Assembly (NCBI RefSeq): GCF_003984645.1
Contig: NZ_RWKI01000006.1
Location: 124,001-188,000 of the forward strand
DNA: 64,000 bases
Reading direction: 5' to 3'
Source: Variovorax sp. MHTC-1
Lineage (GTDB): Bacteria; Pseudomonadota; Gammaproteobacteria; Burkholderiales; Burkholderiaceae_C
The notes below the pieces were generated by a model. That model saw only the letters and a program-made list of their open reading frames with translations. It had not been told where the DNA came from and did not search any database. The translations under genes were made by a program, and so were the position numbers. Numbering within the stretch: the stretch's first letter is position 1; the number at the start of each line of letters is the position of its first letter. Below, piece after piece: positions 44,970 through 55,274 of this stretch.

Positions 44970-47378
44970 ATGCCCGAAAAAACTCGCCCCAACGGGCCCG
45001 CCAGAACCCCTCCTCCCAAGCGCCCGGCCCTGCTTTCATGGCTCACGCGCATCGTGCTGTGGGGGTTGGGCATCGCTGCGGCCGGGGCAGTATCCCTGGT
45101 CTGTGTGATTGCCGTCGCGCTGGCCGTCGCCTATCCGAACCTGCCGGACATTTCCGATCTCGCCGACTACCGGCCCAAGCTTCCGCTGCGGGTTTTCTCT
45201 TCGGAAGGCATTCTGATCGGCGAATTCGGCGAGGAGCGCCGCAACCTCACTCCGATCGCAACCATCCCGAAAGTGATGAAGGACGCCGTGCTGGCGGCGG
45301 AGGATGCGCGCTTCTACGACCACGGCGGCGTCGACTACAAAGGCCTGGTCCGCGCCGGCCTGGCCAACATGAATCGCATGAAGAGCCAGGGCGCCTCCAC
45401 CATCACCATGCAGGTTGCGCGCAATGTCTACCTGAGCTCCGAAAAAACGCTGACCCGCAAGATCTACGAGGTACTGCTGACTTTCAAGCTCGAGCACCTG
45501 CTCTCCAAAGACCAGATTTTCGAGATCTATCTGAACCAGATCTATCTCGGCAACCGGGCCTATGGCTTCGCGGCGGCATCCGAAGCCTATTTCGGCAAGC
45601 CTCTCAGGGACATCACGATCGCCCAGGCGGCGATGCTGGCCGGGCTGCCGAAGGCGCCCGGCGCCAACAATCCGGTCAACAATCCGGCTCGTGCGCGGGG
45701 GCGCCAGCTCTATGTGATCGACCGCATGCAGGAAGCCGGCTTCATCACGGCTGAACAGGCAGCGGAAGCCAAGAAGGAAGAACTGCACCTGCGCGATGCC
45801 GTGGATCCAACCCGGCTGCATGCTGAGTACGTAGCCGAAACCGTGCGCCAACTGATGTACGCGCAGTACGGCGACAGCACCTACACGCGCGGCCTCAAGG
45901 TGTACACCACCCTGGTGGCCGCCGACCAGGCTGCCGCCTACCGCGCCCTGCGCAAGGGCATCATGGACTACGAGCGCCGCCAGTTCTATCGTGGCCCCGA
46001 GAAGTTCGTCGACCTCCCGGCCGATCCCAAGGAGCTCGACGAAGCCGTCGACGACGCCCTGGCCGATCATCCTGACAATGGCGATGTGATGTCAGCCGTG
46101 GTGCTCAGGGCCAGCGCCAAGGAAATCAACGCCGTGCGCGGCAACGGCGACACGCTGCAGATCGTGGGCGAGGGCCTGCGACCCGCGCAGTCCGGGCTCT
46201 CGGACAAGGCGCCGCCCAACATCAAGATTCGCCGCGGCGCGGTGATCCGTGTCGTAAAGACGCCGAAGAACACCTGGGAGATCACCCAGTTGCCCGAGGT
46301 CGAGGGTGCTTTCATCGCACTCGATCCGCGCGACGGCGCAGTCAAGGCCATGGTCGGCGGCTTCGACTTCGACAAGAACAAGTTCAACCACGTCACACAG
46401 GCCTGGCGCCAGCCGGGATCGAGCTTCAAGCCCTTCATCTACTCGGCCGCGCTCGAAAAGGGCTTCACGCCCGGCACGGTCGTCAACGATGCGCCGCTCT
46501 TCTTCGATGCCGGCACCACCGGCGGACAACCGTGGGAGCCCAAGAACTACGACGGCACGTTCGAAGGACCGATGTCGCTGCGCCGCGCGCTCGCCCGCTC
46601 CAAGAACATGGTGTCGATCCGCGTGCTCCAGTCGATCGGCACGCGCTACGCGCAAGACTGGATCAGCAACTTCGGCTTCGAGCGCGAGAAGCACCCCGCC
46701 TACCTGCCGATGGCGCTGGGCGCCGGGTCGGTCACGCCGATGCAGATGGCGACCGCCTATTCGGTGTTCGCCAATGGCGGCTACCGCGTCAATCCCTACC
46801 TCGTGACGCGAATCACCGATCACAAGGACAAGGTCCTGGTGGAGACGCAGCCCCCGCTGCTCAACGAGACCATGCGCGCAATCCCCCAGCGCAACGCCTT
46901 CATCATGGACAGCTTGCTGCAGGAAGTGGCCCGCAGCGGCACCGCTGCCAAGGCGCAAGCTACGCTGAAGCGACCCGACCTCTACGGCAAGACCGGCACC
47001 ACCAACGATTCGCTGGACGCATGGTTCGCCGGCTTCCAGCCCACGATGGCCGCGGTGGCCTGGATGGGCTACGACACGCCGCGCAAGCTCGGCGATCGCG
47101 AGACCGGCGGTGGCTTGAGCCTGCCCATCTGGATCAGCTACATGGAGACCGCGATCAAGGGTGTGCCGGTGACCGACCTGACCGCCACGCCGCCGTCCGG
47201 CGTAGTCAACGTCGGCGGCGAGTGGTACTACGACGACTATGCACCGGGCCGAGGCGTCGCGACCCTGGGCGTCGAGGCCGGGCCGACGCCGCCGGTTGAA
47301 GCGATCTCGGGCGTGCCCGTCAGCCCGGCGCCGCCGCCGGAAGAGCGCAACCGAATCCTCGATCTCTTCCGCAACTGA
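44970..47378 (+). CDS. mrcA: Penicillin-binding protein 1A (bifunctional)
   Basis: Class A PBP with glycosyltransferase and transpeptidase activities for peptidoglycan synthesis. The 802-residue protein has one N-terminal membrane helix (about 22-50) and the GT51 domain (AAEDARFYDHGGVD, QGASTITMQVARN, KILEI-type LNQIYLGNRAYGF). The transpeptidase SxxK motif is in PGSSFKPFIY, SxN in ARSKNMVS, and KTG in YGKTGTTNDSLDAWF. The C-terminus is Pro-rich. It is divergent from pilM. Confidence 0.96.
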   Translation: MPEKTRPNGPARTPPPKRPALLSWLTRIVLWGLGIAAAGAVSLVCVIAVALAVAYPNLPDISDLADYRPKLPLRVFSSEGILIGEFGEERRNLTPIATIPKVMKDAVLAAEDARFYDHGGVDYKGLVRAGLANMNRMKSQGASTITMQVARNVYLSSEKTLTRKIYEVLLTFKLEHLLSKDQIFEIYLNQIYLGNRAYGFAAASEAYFGKPLRDITIAQAAMLAGLPKAPGANNPVNNPARARGRQLYVIDRMQEAGFITAEQAAEAKKEELHLRDAVDPTRLHAEYVAETVRQLMYAQYGDSTYTRGLKVYTTLVAADQAAAYRALRKGIMDYERRQFYRGPEKFVDLPADPKELDEAVDDALADHPDNGDVMSAVVLRASAKEINAVRGNGDTLQIVGEGLRPAQSGLSDKAPPNIKIRRGAVIRVVKTPKNTWEITQLPEVEGAFIALDPRDGAVKAMVGGFDFDKNKFNHVTQAWRQPGSSFKPFIYSAALEKGFTPGTVVNDAPLFFDAGTTGGQPWEPKNYDGTFEGPMSLRRALARSKNMVSIRVLQSIGTRYAQDWISNFGFEREKHPAYLPMALGAGSVTPMQMATAYSVFANGGYRVNPYLVTRITDHKDKVLVETQPPLLNETMRAIPQRNAFIMDSLLQEVARSGTAAKAQATLKRPDLYGKTGTTNDSLDAWFAGFQPTMAAVAWMGYDTPRKLGDRETGGGLSLPIWISYMETAIKGVPVTDLTATPPSGVVNVGGEWYYDDYAPGRGVATLGVEAGPTPPVEAISGVPVSPAPPPEERNRILDLFRN

Positions 47379-47381
47379 TCG

Positions 47382-47714
47382 TCAGCCGGCCGCGAACTGC
47401 AAAGGCTGGCCGGCTTGCGCAGTCGCTTCGCGCGACAGGTTGCCGAACAGTTCTTCCCCGGTCTTGGTGTCGACCCACGAACCGCCGTCGTACCGGTAGT
47501 GGTAGCCACCGGACTTGGCCGCCAGCCAGATTTCATGCAACGGCGGCTGCAGATTGACGATCAACTGGCTGCGATTGCGAAAGGTGATCGTGATCATGCC
47601 GCCCACGCGCTGATTGTCGATATCGGCGTCGGTCGCGTCGTTGATGCGATCGCAGCTGCGCTCGATGGCAGCCAGCGCCGCTTCCGCGCGGTCCATGTAC
47701 TCGGGGTCGGTCAT
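47382..47714 (-). CDS. cyaY: Iron donor protein CyaY (bacterial frataxin)
   Basis: Frataxin homologue that modulates iron-sulfur cluster assembly. It is 110 residues from the ATG at 47714 ([18 protein letters not shown]). The acidic first helix ([14 protein letters not shown]) and the conserved strands [17 protein letters not shown] and [19 protein letters not shown] are typical. Its 3' end is 3 bases from mrcA (convergent). Its start codon is only 12 bases from that of divergent lptM. Confidence 0.95.
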   Translation of the reverse strand: MTDPEYMDRAEAALAAIERSCDRINDATDADIDNQRVGGMITITFRNRSQLIVNLQPPLHEIWLAAKSGGYHYRYDGGSWVDTKTGEELFGNLSREATAQAGQPLQFAAG

Positions 47715-47726
47715 TACAATTTCGCC

Positions 47727-47945
47727 ATGTTGAATGTTCGTCAAATTCTAGTGAGCGCTATTGGCCTCTCGATCGTTGGGGTCGCGTTGACCGGCTGCGG
47801 CCAGAAGGGCGCGCTCTATCTTCCGACCGATCCGGCCGCAAAGGATCGCGCCACGCTGCCGGGCTTGTTGATCCCCGAATCGCCGCGCAACGAGCCCGCC
47901 AATCCGCCTGCACAGGCGCCGGCAACGAGCGAAGGAACCAAGTGA
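47727..47945 (+). CDS. lptM: LptM-like small lipoprotein
   Basis: A 72-residue lipoprotein of the LptM (formerly YifL) family, which assists oxidative maturation of the LPS translocon LptD in E. coli. The lipobox is [15 protein letters not shown] (Cys at about residue 24); the GQKGPLYLP-type motif right after the lipidated Cys is the family hallmark. The rest is Pro/Ala-rich. Its stop overlaps the lysA GTG start (GTGA), the same lptM-cyaY-lysA neighbourhood as in many proteobacteria. Confidence 0.9.
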   Translation: MLNVRQILVSAIGLSIVGVALTGCGQKGALYLPTDPAAKDRATLPGLLIPESPRNEPANPPAQAPATSEGTK

Positions 47946-49222
47946 GCAGCGATCAGCGCCTTCCCGGCCATCCCCACATCGCGCGCAAGAACGGCACGCT
48001 GCAGGTCGAAGGCGCATCGCTCGCGGCCCTGGCGCGCGAGCATGGCACGCCGCTGTTCGTCTATTCGAAGCAATGGATGCTCGATGCGCTGGGCGCGTAC
48101 CAGCGAGGCTTCGAAGGCCGCGACGCACTGGTCTGCTACGCCATCAAGGCCAACTCCGCGCTGGGCGTGCTGCGCGTGTTTGCCGAGGCGGGCTGCGGCT
48201 TCGACATCGTTTCCGGCGGCGAACTCGCGCGCGTACTCGCCGCGGGCGCGGACCCTGCCAAGGTGATCTTCTCCGGCGTCGGCAAGACCAAGAGCGAAAT
48301 GCGGCAGGCACTCGCGGCCGGCATCGGCTGCTTCAACGTGGAAAGCGAGGCCGAGATCGACGTGCTCAACGCCGTTGCGCTCGAAGAAGGCCGGTGCGCG
48401 TCGATCAGCGTGCGCATCAATCCCAACGTCGACCCGAAGACGCATCCCTACATCTCGACCGGCCTCAAGGGCAACAAGTTCGGCATCGCGCACGATCGCG
48501 CCGTCGCGATCTACCAGCATGCTGCATCGCTCCAAGGCCTGCGGGTGGTCGGCATCGACTGCCATATCGGTTCGCAGATCACCGACGCCTCGCCCTACCT
48601 CGAAGCGCTCGAACGGGTGCTCGACCTGGTCGAGGCGATCGAGAAGACCGGCATTGCGCTGCATCACCTCGACTTCGGCGGCGGGCTGGGCATCGACTAC
48701 AACGGCGACACGCCGCCCGCGGCCGATGCGCTGTGGCAGCAGCTGCTCGCGCGCCTCGATGCGCGCGGCTTCGGGCGGCGCCGGCTCATCGTCGAACCCG
48801 GACGTTCGCTGGTCGGCAACGCCGGCGTTTGCGTGACCGAGGTGCTCTACACCAAGCCCGGCGCGGAAAAAAACTTCTGCATCGTCGACGCGGCGATGAA
48901 CGATCTGCCGCGGCCGGCGATGTACCAAGCCTTCCACCGAATCGTTCCGGTGGCCGAGCGCCAGGGCGAGGTCGTCAGCTACGACGTCGTGGGCCCGGTC
49001 TGCGAAAGCGGCGACTGGATCGGTCGCGACCGCGCGCTCACGGTGGAGGCCGGCGACCTGCTGGCCGTGCTTTCGGCCGGCGCCTACTCCATGGCCATGG
49101 CGAGCAACTACAACACGCGCGGCCGTGCCGCCGAAGTGCTGGTCAGCGGCGAGCGCGCCACCTTAATCCGCCGGCGCGAGACCATCGAAGACCAGCTGCG
49201 CAGCGAACGCTTCGACAGCTGA
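47942..49222 (+). CDS. lysA: Diaminopimelate decarboxylase LysA
   Basis: Last step of lysine biosynthesis, PLP-dependent decarboxylation of meso-DAP. It is 426 residues, fold type III. The PLP lysine is in LVCYAIKANSALGVL; further sites are GFDIVSGGELARVLAAG, HIGSQITD, GGGLGIDYNGD, EPGRSLVGNAG and GPVCESGDWIGRDR with the catalytic Cys. It starts with GTG at 47942, overlapping the lptM stop. Confidence 0.96.
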   Translation: MSSDQRLPGHPHIARKNGTLQVEGASLAALAREHGTPLFVYSKQWMLDALGAYQRGFEGRDALVCYAIKANSALGVLRVFAEAGCGFDIVSGGELARVLAAGADPAKVIFSGVGKTKSEMRQALAAGIGCFNVESEAEIDVLNAVALEEGRCASISVRINPNVDPKTHPYISTGLKGNKFGIAHDRAVAIYQHAASLQGLRVVGIDCHIGSQITDASPYLEALERVLDLVEAIEKTGIALHHLDFGGGLGIDYNGDTPPAADALWQQLLARLDARGFGRRRLIVEPGRSLVGNAGVCVTEVLYTKPGAEKNFCIVDAAMNDLPRPAMYQAFHRIVPVAERQGEVVSYDVVGPVCESGDWIGRDRALTVEAGDLLAVLSAGAYSMAMASNYNTRGRAAEVLVSGERATLIRRRETIEDQLRSERFDS

Positions 49223-49873
49223 TCAAGCGCTGCGCTGCTGCACCCGCGTTGCCGGCGAGGAGCGCTGCGGCACTCTCTTCTTGCTCACGAAGTTCCAGAC
49301 GCGCCAGCTCAGCAGCACGGCGATGATCGCCGCATAGACGAACACTTCCGCGAAGTCGTTCTTGCCCGCGCGCATCCAGAAGAAATGCAGCAGGCCCAGA
49401 CCGGCGATCACATAGACCAGCTTGTGCAAGGCCTGCCAACGCTTCGCACCCAGCGCCTTGATGGCCCGGTTGAACGAGGTGGCGGCCAGCGGCGTGAGCA
49501 GCACGAAGGCCGTGAAGCCCACGAGGATGAAGGGACGCTTCGCGATGTCCTTGGCGATTTCCGGGATGTCGAAGCCCATGTCGAACCAGCTGTAGCTCAG
49601 CAGATGGAGCACGACATAGAAATAGGCGAACAAGCCCAGCATGCGGCGAAAGCGCGCCAGCGCATTGGTCTTGGCGATGACCCGCAGCGGCGTGACGGCG
49701 AGCACGATGCAGATGAAGCGCAAGGTCCAGTCGCCCGTCGAGCGGATCAGGTATTCGGCCGGATTGGCGCCCAGGCCGTCGGTGAAGGCGCCGTAGACCA
49801 GCCAGGCAAAGGGAACCAAACAAAGCACGAAGACCAGCGGCTTGGCAGCCGGGTGCATCAGAAGCTTGTTCAC
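49223..49873 (-). CDS. msrQ: MsrQ haem-binding membrane subunit
   Basis: Haem b membrane protein (YedZ family) passing electrons from the respiratory chain or flavin reductase to MsrP. It is 216 residues, with about six membrane helices and haem histidines likely in VVLHLLSYSWF, QALHKLVYV and LLHFFWMRAGKND. I take the GTG at 49873 (VNKLLMHPAAKPL); the ATG five codons later is an alternative. It lies 11 bases downstream of msrP. Confidence 0.9.
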   Translation of the reverse strand: MNKLLMHPAAKPLVFVLCLVPFAWLVYGAFTDGLGANPAEYLIRSTGDWTLRFICIVLAVTPLRVIAKTNALARFRRMLGLFAYFYVVLHLLSYSWFDMGFDIPEIAKDIAKRPFILVGFTAFVLLTPLAATSFNRAIKALGAKRWQALHKLVYVIAGLGLLHFFWMRAGKNDFAEVFVYAAIIAVLLSWRVWNFVSKKRVPQRSSPATRVQQRSA

Positions 49874-49884
49874 GATCGGCTCGG

Positions 49885-50883
49885 CTAGTAGAACTTCTTC
49901 AGGTCCATGCCGGCATAGAGCTGGCCGACCTGGGGCTCGTAGCCGTTGAACATCTGCGTCTTGTGGCGCTTGGCGAACAAGCCCCCGCCGTCGCCGATGC
50001 GCCGCTCGGTCGCCTGGCTCCAGCGCGGATGATCCACGTTCGGGTTCACGTTCGAATAGAAACCGTACTCCTGCGCCGCGGCCTTGTTCCAGGCCGTGCC
50101 GGGCTCTTTCTCGACGAAGCGGATCTTGACGATCGACTTGCCGCTCTTGAAGCCGTATTTCCAGGGCACCACGACGCGCACCGGCGCGCCGTTCTGGTTG
50201 GGCAGCACCTCGCCGTACATGCCGAAGGTCAGCAGCGTGAGCGGATGCATCGCCTCGTCCATGCGCAGGCCCTCGGTATAGGGCCAGTCGAGCACGCGCG
50301 AGCCGACGAAGGGCATGGTCTTGGGGTCGGCCAGCGTGACGAACTCCACGTACTTGGCATTGCCCTGTGGCTCGACCCTCTTGATGAGTTCGGCCAGCGA
50401 GTAGCCGACCCAAGGAATCACCATCGACCAGCCTTCGACGCAGCGCAAGCGATAGATGCGTTCTTCCTGCGCGCTGAGCTTGATCAGGTCCTCGATGTCG
50501 TACTTGCCCGGCTTCTTGACCAGGCCTTCGACCTCGACGGTCCAGGGCCGCGTCTTCAGGGTGCCGGCGTTCCTGGCCGGGTCAGCCTTGTCGGTGCCGA
50601 ATTCGTAGAAGTTGTTGTAGCTGGTGGCGTCCTTGTAGTCGGTGAGCTTTTCCATGGTCTGCGCGCCCGGCACCGCCGACTTCGCGCCCTTCAGCGCCGG
50701 CAGCTTGCCCGGCGCAGCGGCCTGTGCCAGCGCATCGCGCGCGGCCCATGAGGCCATGGCCGCGCCGGCCACGCCGCTCGCCAGCAGCTTGAGCATGTCG
50801 CGCCGCCCTTCGTAGACGCTGCGCGGCGTGATCTCGCTGGAATGCGGGTGGATGAAGCCCTTGTCGCGGGAGTGAATCAACAT
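49885..50883 (-). CDS. msrP: MsrP methionine sulfoxide reductase catalytic subunit
   Basis: Periplasmic molybdopterin enzyme (YedY) that reduces methionine sulfoxide in proteins. It is 332 residues, with a twin-arginine signal at about 27-28 ([18 protein letters not shown]) cleaved near DALA. The Moco-ligating Cys is in [31 protein letters not shown] and the C-terminal [20 protein letters not shown] are typical. It needs the Tat system, whose tatABC genes lie in this window. Confidence 0.95.
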   Translation of the reverse strand: MLIHSRDKGFIHPHSSEITPRSVYEGRRDMLKLLASGVAGAAMASWAARDALAQAAAPGKLPALKGAKSAVPGAQTMEKLTDYKDATSYNNFYEFGTDKADPARNAGTLKTRPWTVEVEGLVKKPGKYDIEDLIKLSAQEERIYRLRCVEGWSMVIPWVGYSLAELIKRVEPQGNAKYVEFVTLADPKTMPFVGSRVLDWPYTEGLRMDEAMHPLTLLTFGMYGEVLPNQNGAPVRVVVPWKYGFKSGKSIVKIRFVEKEPGTAWNKAAAQEYGFYSNVNPNVDHPRWSQATERRIGDGGGLFAKRHKTQMFNGYEPQVGQLYAGMDLKKFY

Positions 50884-50972
50884 GGATCGCCTTTCGCCTT
50901 GATGGTGTGCAGGGAGGAGTTCGTTTCCATTGCTGATTCGGTTACGCGCCAGGCGTTCACCCGATTTCACTT

Positions 50973-52289
50973 TTACAAGGTGCCGTAGCTGTGCAGCCCG
51001 CTCAGGAACATGTTGACCCCCAGGAAGGCGAAGGTCGTCACCGCCAGCCCGCCCAGCGCCCACCAGGCCGCCACCGTGCCCCGCAAGCCCTTGACCAGCC
51101 GCATGTGCAGCCAAGCCGCGTAGTTGAGCCAGACGATCAGCGCCCAGGTTTCTTTCGGGTCCCAGCTCCAGTAGCCGCCCCAGGCATCGGCCGCCCAGAG
51201 AGCGCCGAGCACTGTGGCGATGGTGAAGAAGGCGAAACCGACCGTGATCGACTTGTACATCACGTCGTCCAGCACTTCGTTGGCCGGCAGCCGTGCCGCG
51301 ATGCGCTTGCGGCCCAGCAGGATGCCGGCGGCGATCAGCGCCGAGATGGCCGCATAGACGAACCAGTAGCTGCCGCCGGCTTCCTGCACGCGCTGGCGGA
51401 ACGCGACCGGCACGAAGCACAGCGCCACGCCCAGAAGCCACATCGGCGTGAGCTTGTACCAGCGGGTTTCCTGCGCCTGCTCCTTGATGAGGTAGGCGAA
51501 GGCCACCATCGCCGCGAGCGCAAAGGTGCCATAGCCGATGAAATTGGCCGGCACATGCAGCTTCATCCACCAGCTCTGCAGCGCCGGCACCAGCGGCTGG
51601 ATCTCGTGAGCTTCGCGCACCAGCGTGTACCAGAGCAGGAAGCCGACTGCGGCGCTGACCACCAGCATCACGAACGCGCCCAGAGCCCGCGTGCCGTAGC
51701 GCGATTCGAAGTAGAGATAAAAGGTCGCCGTCAGCCAGCAGAACAGGACGAACACTTCGTAGAGGTTGCTGACGGGGATGTGGCCGATGTCCGGCCCGAG
51801 GAGGTGGCTTTCGTACCAGCGCACCATGCTGCCGATCAGCGCCATCGTGACGGCCGCCCACGCGAGGCGCGAGCCGATGAGGTCCATGGTGTCGGCCTGC
51901 TTGGCCGCAAAGAAGCCGATCCAGTAGAACAGCGTGCTCATGAAGAAAAGCACGCTCATCCACAGGATGGCCGATTGGCTGGACAGGAAGTACTTGAGCC
52001 AGAACACCGTGTCGGCACGTGCCAGGTCGCCCTGGTAGGAGACGATGCCCAGCAGCGCGGCAGCCGCGACCACGACTGCCAGCACGCGCAGCGGCCGCCA
52101 GAACCAGCCAAGCCAGATCGCGGCCGGCACCGTCGCCAGCAGGATGGCTTTTTCGTAGATGTCCATCGCGCCGGCATAGCGCGAGAACGCGAACAGCCCG
52201 CCGGCCAGCACCAGGGCAGCGAACACCCAGTCGTAGGCATTGCGGCGCGAAAGCCAGCCGTCGTTCAGCGTGAGGGTGGTGGTGTTCAT
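50973..52289 (-). CDS. ccsB: Cytochrome c biogenesis protein CcsB/ResC (CcsA-like, WWD family)
   Basis: System II cytochrome c maturation component that, with ResB, carries haem across the membrane and attaches it to apocytochromes. It is 438 residues, with eight or so membrane helices. The tryptophan-rich WWD signature is [19 protein letters not shown], and haem-ligand histidines are likely in [12 protein letters not shown] and [11 protein letters not shown]. It overlaps the resB stop by 4 bases. Gene naming (ccsA/ccsB/resC) varies between databases. Confidence 0.93.
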   Translation of the reverse strand: MNTTTLTLNDGWLSRRNAYDWVFAALVLAGGLFAFSRYAGAMDIYEKAILLATVPAAIWLGWFWRPLRVLAVVVAAAALLGIVSYQGDLARADTVFWLKYFLSSQSAILWMSVLFFMSTLFYWIGFFAAKQADTMDLIGSRLAWAAVTMALIGSMVRWYESHLLGPDIGHIPVSNLYEVFVLFCWLTATFYLYFESRYGTRALGAFVMLVVSAAVGFLLWYTLVREAHEIQPLVPALQSWWMKLHVPANFIGYGTFALAAMVAFAYLIKEQAQETRWYKLTPMWLLGVALCFVPVAFRQRVQEAGGSYWFVYAAISALIAAGILLGRKRIAARLPANEVLDDVMYKSITVGFAFFTIATVLGALWAADAWGGYWSWDPKETWALIVWLNYAAWLHMRLVKGLRGTVAAWWALGGLAVTTFAFLGVNMFLSGLHSYGTL

Positions 52290-54424
52290 GGCGCGGTGTC
52301 TTTCCTGATGGCGAGCAGCTTGTCTTTGAGACGCTCGAATTCGCGATCGCTGTCGATGGTCTTGCGGTTGACCGAAAAAGCCATGGTGGCCGATGTGCCA
52401 TTGGCGCTCGCATCCTTGGCGAGCCACACCCAGAGCCGGCGCTCGCGCACGTACAGCATCGCAAAAATGCCCACGATCAGCAACAGGCAACCCAGATAGA
52501 CCACGTTCTTGCCCGGCGCGCGGGCGACCTGGAATACGCTGGCTTGCACCTGCTTGAAGTCGGTCATCAGCATCGCCACCGGCGCGGGATAGAAGTACGC
52601 GTCGCTGATGGCAAGCACCGCCTGCGTCAGGAAGGCCTGCGACTTCTCGTCGGCCGGCAGGGCCGCCAACCCCGCGCTCTCGCGGCTCAGGTTGAGCACC
52701 TCGAACAGCACGTCGTTGAGGATGCGCACCAGCACCGCGCCGGCGCGCTCCCGGTCGGCCTCGGGCACGTTCGCCTCCATGAATTCGGCGATCGCCTGCC
52801 AGCCGCCGGCGCTGACGGCATCGGCCTTGGCGCGCTCGGTGCCGGCGAACAGCGCCAGCGCGCGGCCGGCGGAGATGCGCAGCTGCTCGGCCAGTTCGGG
52901 CCGCTTCGGATCGGTCGCGCGCACGATATAGCGCTCGATGGCGCGCGTGCGCGTGTCGGCATCGGCCAGCGCGCCGCGCATGCGCACGAAGCTGTCCATC
53001 GAGCCCTGGTCGTCGGCGGGTACGCGCAGGTAGCGGAAGGGCTCCTCCGGCCGCTCGCGCATGCCGAGCAGGAAGACCGGCTGGCCGTCCCCGGTATCGA
53101 CCGGCACCATGTAGTTCTGGTACTCGCGCGCCTGGCCCGCAGCGTCGCGCAGCTTGTAGCCGATGCTCGGGCCGATGTTGCGCAGCACCTTGGGCTTGTT
53201 GGTCTTGTTGGCCGCGCCCAGGCGCGACTCGATGCCGCTCGTCAGGTCGACCTTGCGCACGTCGGCGCCGCTGGTCATCGCGCCACCGGTGCCCTCGCCG
53301 AAGTTCTCGACGTTGATCACGCGCAGCGCCGTGTACTCGAGCGTCATCCGATCGGTGCCATTGGTGATCTCCGAGCTCTTGCCGATGATGCCTTCCACTT
53401 CGAAAGGCTTGGCTGCGGCCGCCATCGGCACCGCCTTGAGTTTCACGCTCGAGCCGCCGTCGTCGAAGCTCGACTGGTAGATCTCGATGCCCTTGTAGCT
53501 GGCCGGATGGTTCACCTCGATGCGCGCCGGCATCTGGGCGCCGGTCTCGCGGTCGTGCAGCACCACCTCGCTCGCGAACAGCTTGGGCATGCCGGTGGAG
53601 TAGTAGTCGACGATGAATTTCTTGAGCTCGATCGAGAACGGAAGCTCCTGCAGCAGCACCCCGTCGGCCTGGTTCAGGATCGCCACGCTGCCCTGCCCCC
53701 CTTCGGGCACGAGGATGTTGCCGCGGAAGGTCGGGTTGCTGGGCGACAGGCGGTGCCTCGGCGCCACGTCCGAGATCAGGCCGCCGCCGGTGTAGACGCT
53801 CTTGCCGTTGAACCAGGTCTGGGCGCGCACGATCAGGTCGCCGTCGAGCAGGCCGCCGAGGCACACCAGCACGATCGCGCTGTGCGCCGCGATGTAACCG
53901 AGCTTGTGGGCGCCGCCGGCGCGCGCGGCCACCATCCAGCCGTCGCCGTCGCGGTGCTGCAGCTTGACCTTCCAGCCGCCGCCCGCCAGCAGCTGGCCGA
54001 TGCGGTTGGCCGCCGCGTCCGGACTTTCGCCGAGAACCGTTTCGGCCCGCTGGCCGAAAGCCTTGAGGCTTTGCGCGCGGATGCCTTCCTTGAGCGTCCT
54101 CAGGTCCTTGAAGATGTGCGGCGTGTTGCGCGCGATGCACAGCGATGTGCTGATCACCAGGAAAGCCAGGATCAGCAGGAACCACCAGGCGCTGTAGATC
54201 GAATCGAGCCTGGCCGCGCGGAACACCTCGGCCCAGAAAGGTCCGAACTGGTTGACGTAGTTGTTGATCGGCTCATGCTGCTTGAGAACCGTGCCGATGA
54301 TCGATGCGATGCAGATGACCGTGAGCAGCGCGATCGCGAAGCGCATCGACGACATGAGCTCCACCGCCGCGCGAAGCACCTGGGGGCCGCGACGGACGCG
54401 GAGGCCGTGGGTGGAAACTGACAT
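52286..54424 (-). CDS. resB: Cytochrome c biogenesis protein ResB (Ccs1)
   Basis: Partner of the WWD protein in system II cytochrome c maturation. The 712-residue protein has several N-terminal membrane helices (about 22-45, 75-97, 165-185), a large periplasmic domain, and a last helix near 625-645 ([20 protein letters not shown]). ResB blocks [20 protein letters not shown] and [20 protein letters not shown] are present. It is first of the pair and lies just after the cytochrome c4 terminator. Confidence 0.93.
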   Translation of the reverse strand: MSVSTHGLRVRRGPQVLRAAVELMSSMRFAIALLTVICIASIIGTVLKQHEPINNYVNQFGPFWAEVFRAARLDSIYSAWWFLLILAFLVISTSLCIARNTPHIFKDLRTLKEGIRAQSLKAFGQRAETVLGESPDAAANRIGQLLAGGGWKVKLQHRDGDGWMVAARAGGAHKLGYIAAHSAIVLVCLGGLLDGDLIVRAQTWFNGKSVYTGGGLISDVAPRHRLSPSNPTFRGNILVPEGGQGSVAILNQADGVLLQELPFSIELKKFIVDYYSTGMPKLFASEVVLHDRETGAQMPARIEVNHPASYKGIEIYQSSFDDGGSSVKLKAVPMAAAAKPFEVEGIIGKSSEITNGTDRMTLEYTALRVINVENFGEGTGGAMTSGADVRKVDLTSGIESRLGAANKTNKPKVLRNIGPSIGYKLRDAAGQAREYQNYMVPVDTGDGQPVFLLGMRERPEEPFRYLRVPADDQGSMDSFVRMRGALADADTRTRAIERYIVRATDPKRPELAEQLRISAGRALALFAGTERAKADAVSAGGWQAIAEFMEANVPEADRERAGAVLVRILNDVLFEVLNLSRESAGLAALPADEKSQAFLTQAVLAISDAYFYPAPVAMLMTDFKQVQASVFQVARAPGKNVVYLGCLLLIVGIFAMLYVRERRLWVWLAKDASANGTSATMAFSVNRKTIDSDREFERLKDKLLAIRKDTAP

Positions 54425-54445
54425 GAAGAGCGATGCGTTGAAAGC

Positions 54446-54480
54446 AAAAAGGCGGGCGATCCTCTCTGGATCGGCCCGCC
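54446..54480 (-). terminator. Rho-independent terminator after the cytochrome c4 gene
   Basis: On the minus strand GGCGGGCCGATCC pairs with GGATCGCCCGCC around an AGAGA loop (about 54451-54480) and is followed by TTTTTGC. The stem is strong with one bulged base. It terminates transcription from the cytochrome c4 gene before resB. Confidence 0.8.
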
Positions 54481-54529
54481 CTGTTTGGGGTTTGTTCTCG
54501 GCGGTTAGTTCACGCTGTGCCGCGCGAAA

Positions 54530-55204
54530 TCAGCGCAGCCCGGCAATGTAGTCGGCCACGGCCTTGATCTCGCGGTCATTGAGCTTGGCGGCCACGCCGT
54601 TCATCTGCGGGCTGTTCTGGCGCTTGCCGTCGCGGAACTGAACCAGCTGCGCCGAGGTGTAGTCGGCATGCTGGCCGCCCAGGCGCGGGTACTGGGCCGG
54701 AATGCCGGCGCCGTTGGGGCTGTGGCAGCCGGCGCAGGCCGGGATCTGGCGGTCCGAAATGCCGCCGCGGTAGATCTTCTCGCCGAGCGAGACCAGGTCC
54801 TTCTCTTTCGAGAAGCCGGTCTTGACCTTCTTGGAGCCGACGAACCAGGCGATGTTGCGCATGTCCTCGTCCGACAGCTTCGCGGCCAGCGGCTGCATGA
54901 TCGGGCTCTTGCGCTTGCCGGACTTGAAGTCCTGCAGCTGCTTGAGGATGTATTCGGGGTGCTGCTGCGCCAGCTTGGGATTGGCCGGGATGGCCGAGTT
55001 GCCGTCCGCGTTGTGGCACGAGGCGCAGCTTTGGCTGTTGGCCGGCGCGGCATTGAAGAGGGTGTCGCCCTTGGCGGGGTCGGGCTTGGAGGCCTTGGCA
55101 GGGGCCGCGGCAGCCGGGCTGGCCCCGGCGTCGTCGGCCGCGAAGCTGGAACCGGCGGCTGCGCCCATGAGGGCTGCGAGCAGAAAATGAGCGAACAACT
55201 TCAT
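54530..55204 (-). CDS. Di-haem cytochrome c4-type protein
   Basis: Periplasmic electron carrier of 224 residues with a signal peptide (LLAALMGAAAGSSFA). It has two CxxCH sites, C60-H64 (CASCHNADG) and C157-H161 (CAGCHSPNG), in two similar halves, each with later Met candidates (PIMQPLAAKLSDEDM and SPQMNGVAAKLNDREI). This is the cytochrome c4 layout, often a donor to cbb3 oxidases. It is convenient to ccsB/resB, which would mature it. Divergent from engB. Confidence 0.92.
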   Translation of the reverse strand: MKLFAHFLLAALMGAAAGSSFAADDAGASPAAAAPAKASKPDPAKGDTLFNAAPANSQSCASCHNADGNSAIPANPKLAQQHPEYILKQLQDFKSGKRKSPIMQPLAAKLSDEDMRNIAWFVGSKKVKTGFSKEKDLVSLGEKIYRGGISDRQIPACAGCHSPNGAGIPAQYPRLGGQHADYTSAQLVQFRDGKRQNSPQMNGVAAKLNDREIKAVADYIAGLR

Positions 55205-55274
55205 AGCGGGGGCTTGGATTTATGGCGCAAAACCGCGCGATTCTACAATGGCGCCCCGTTCCGAAAGCTCATCG

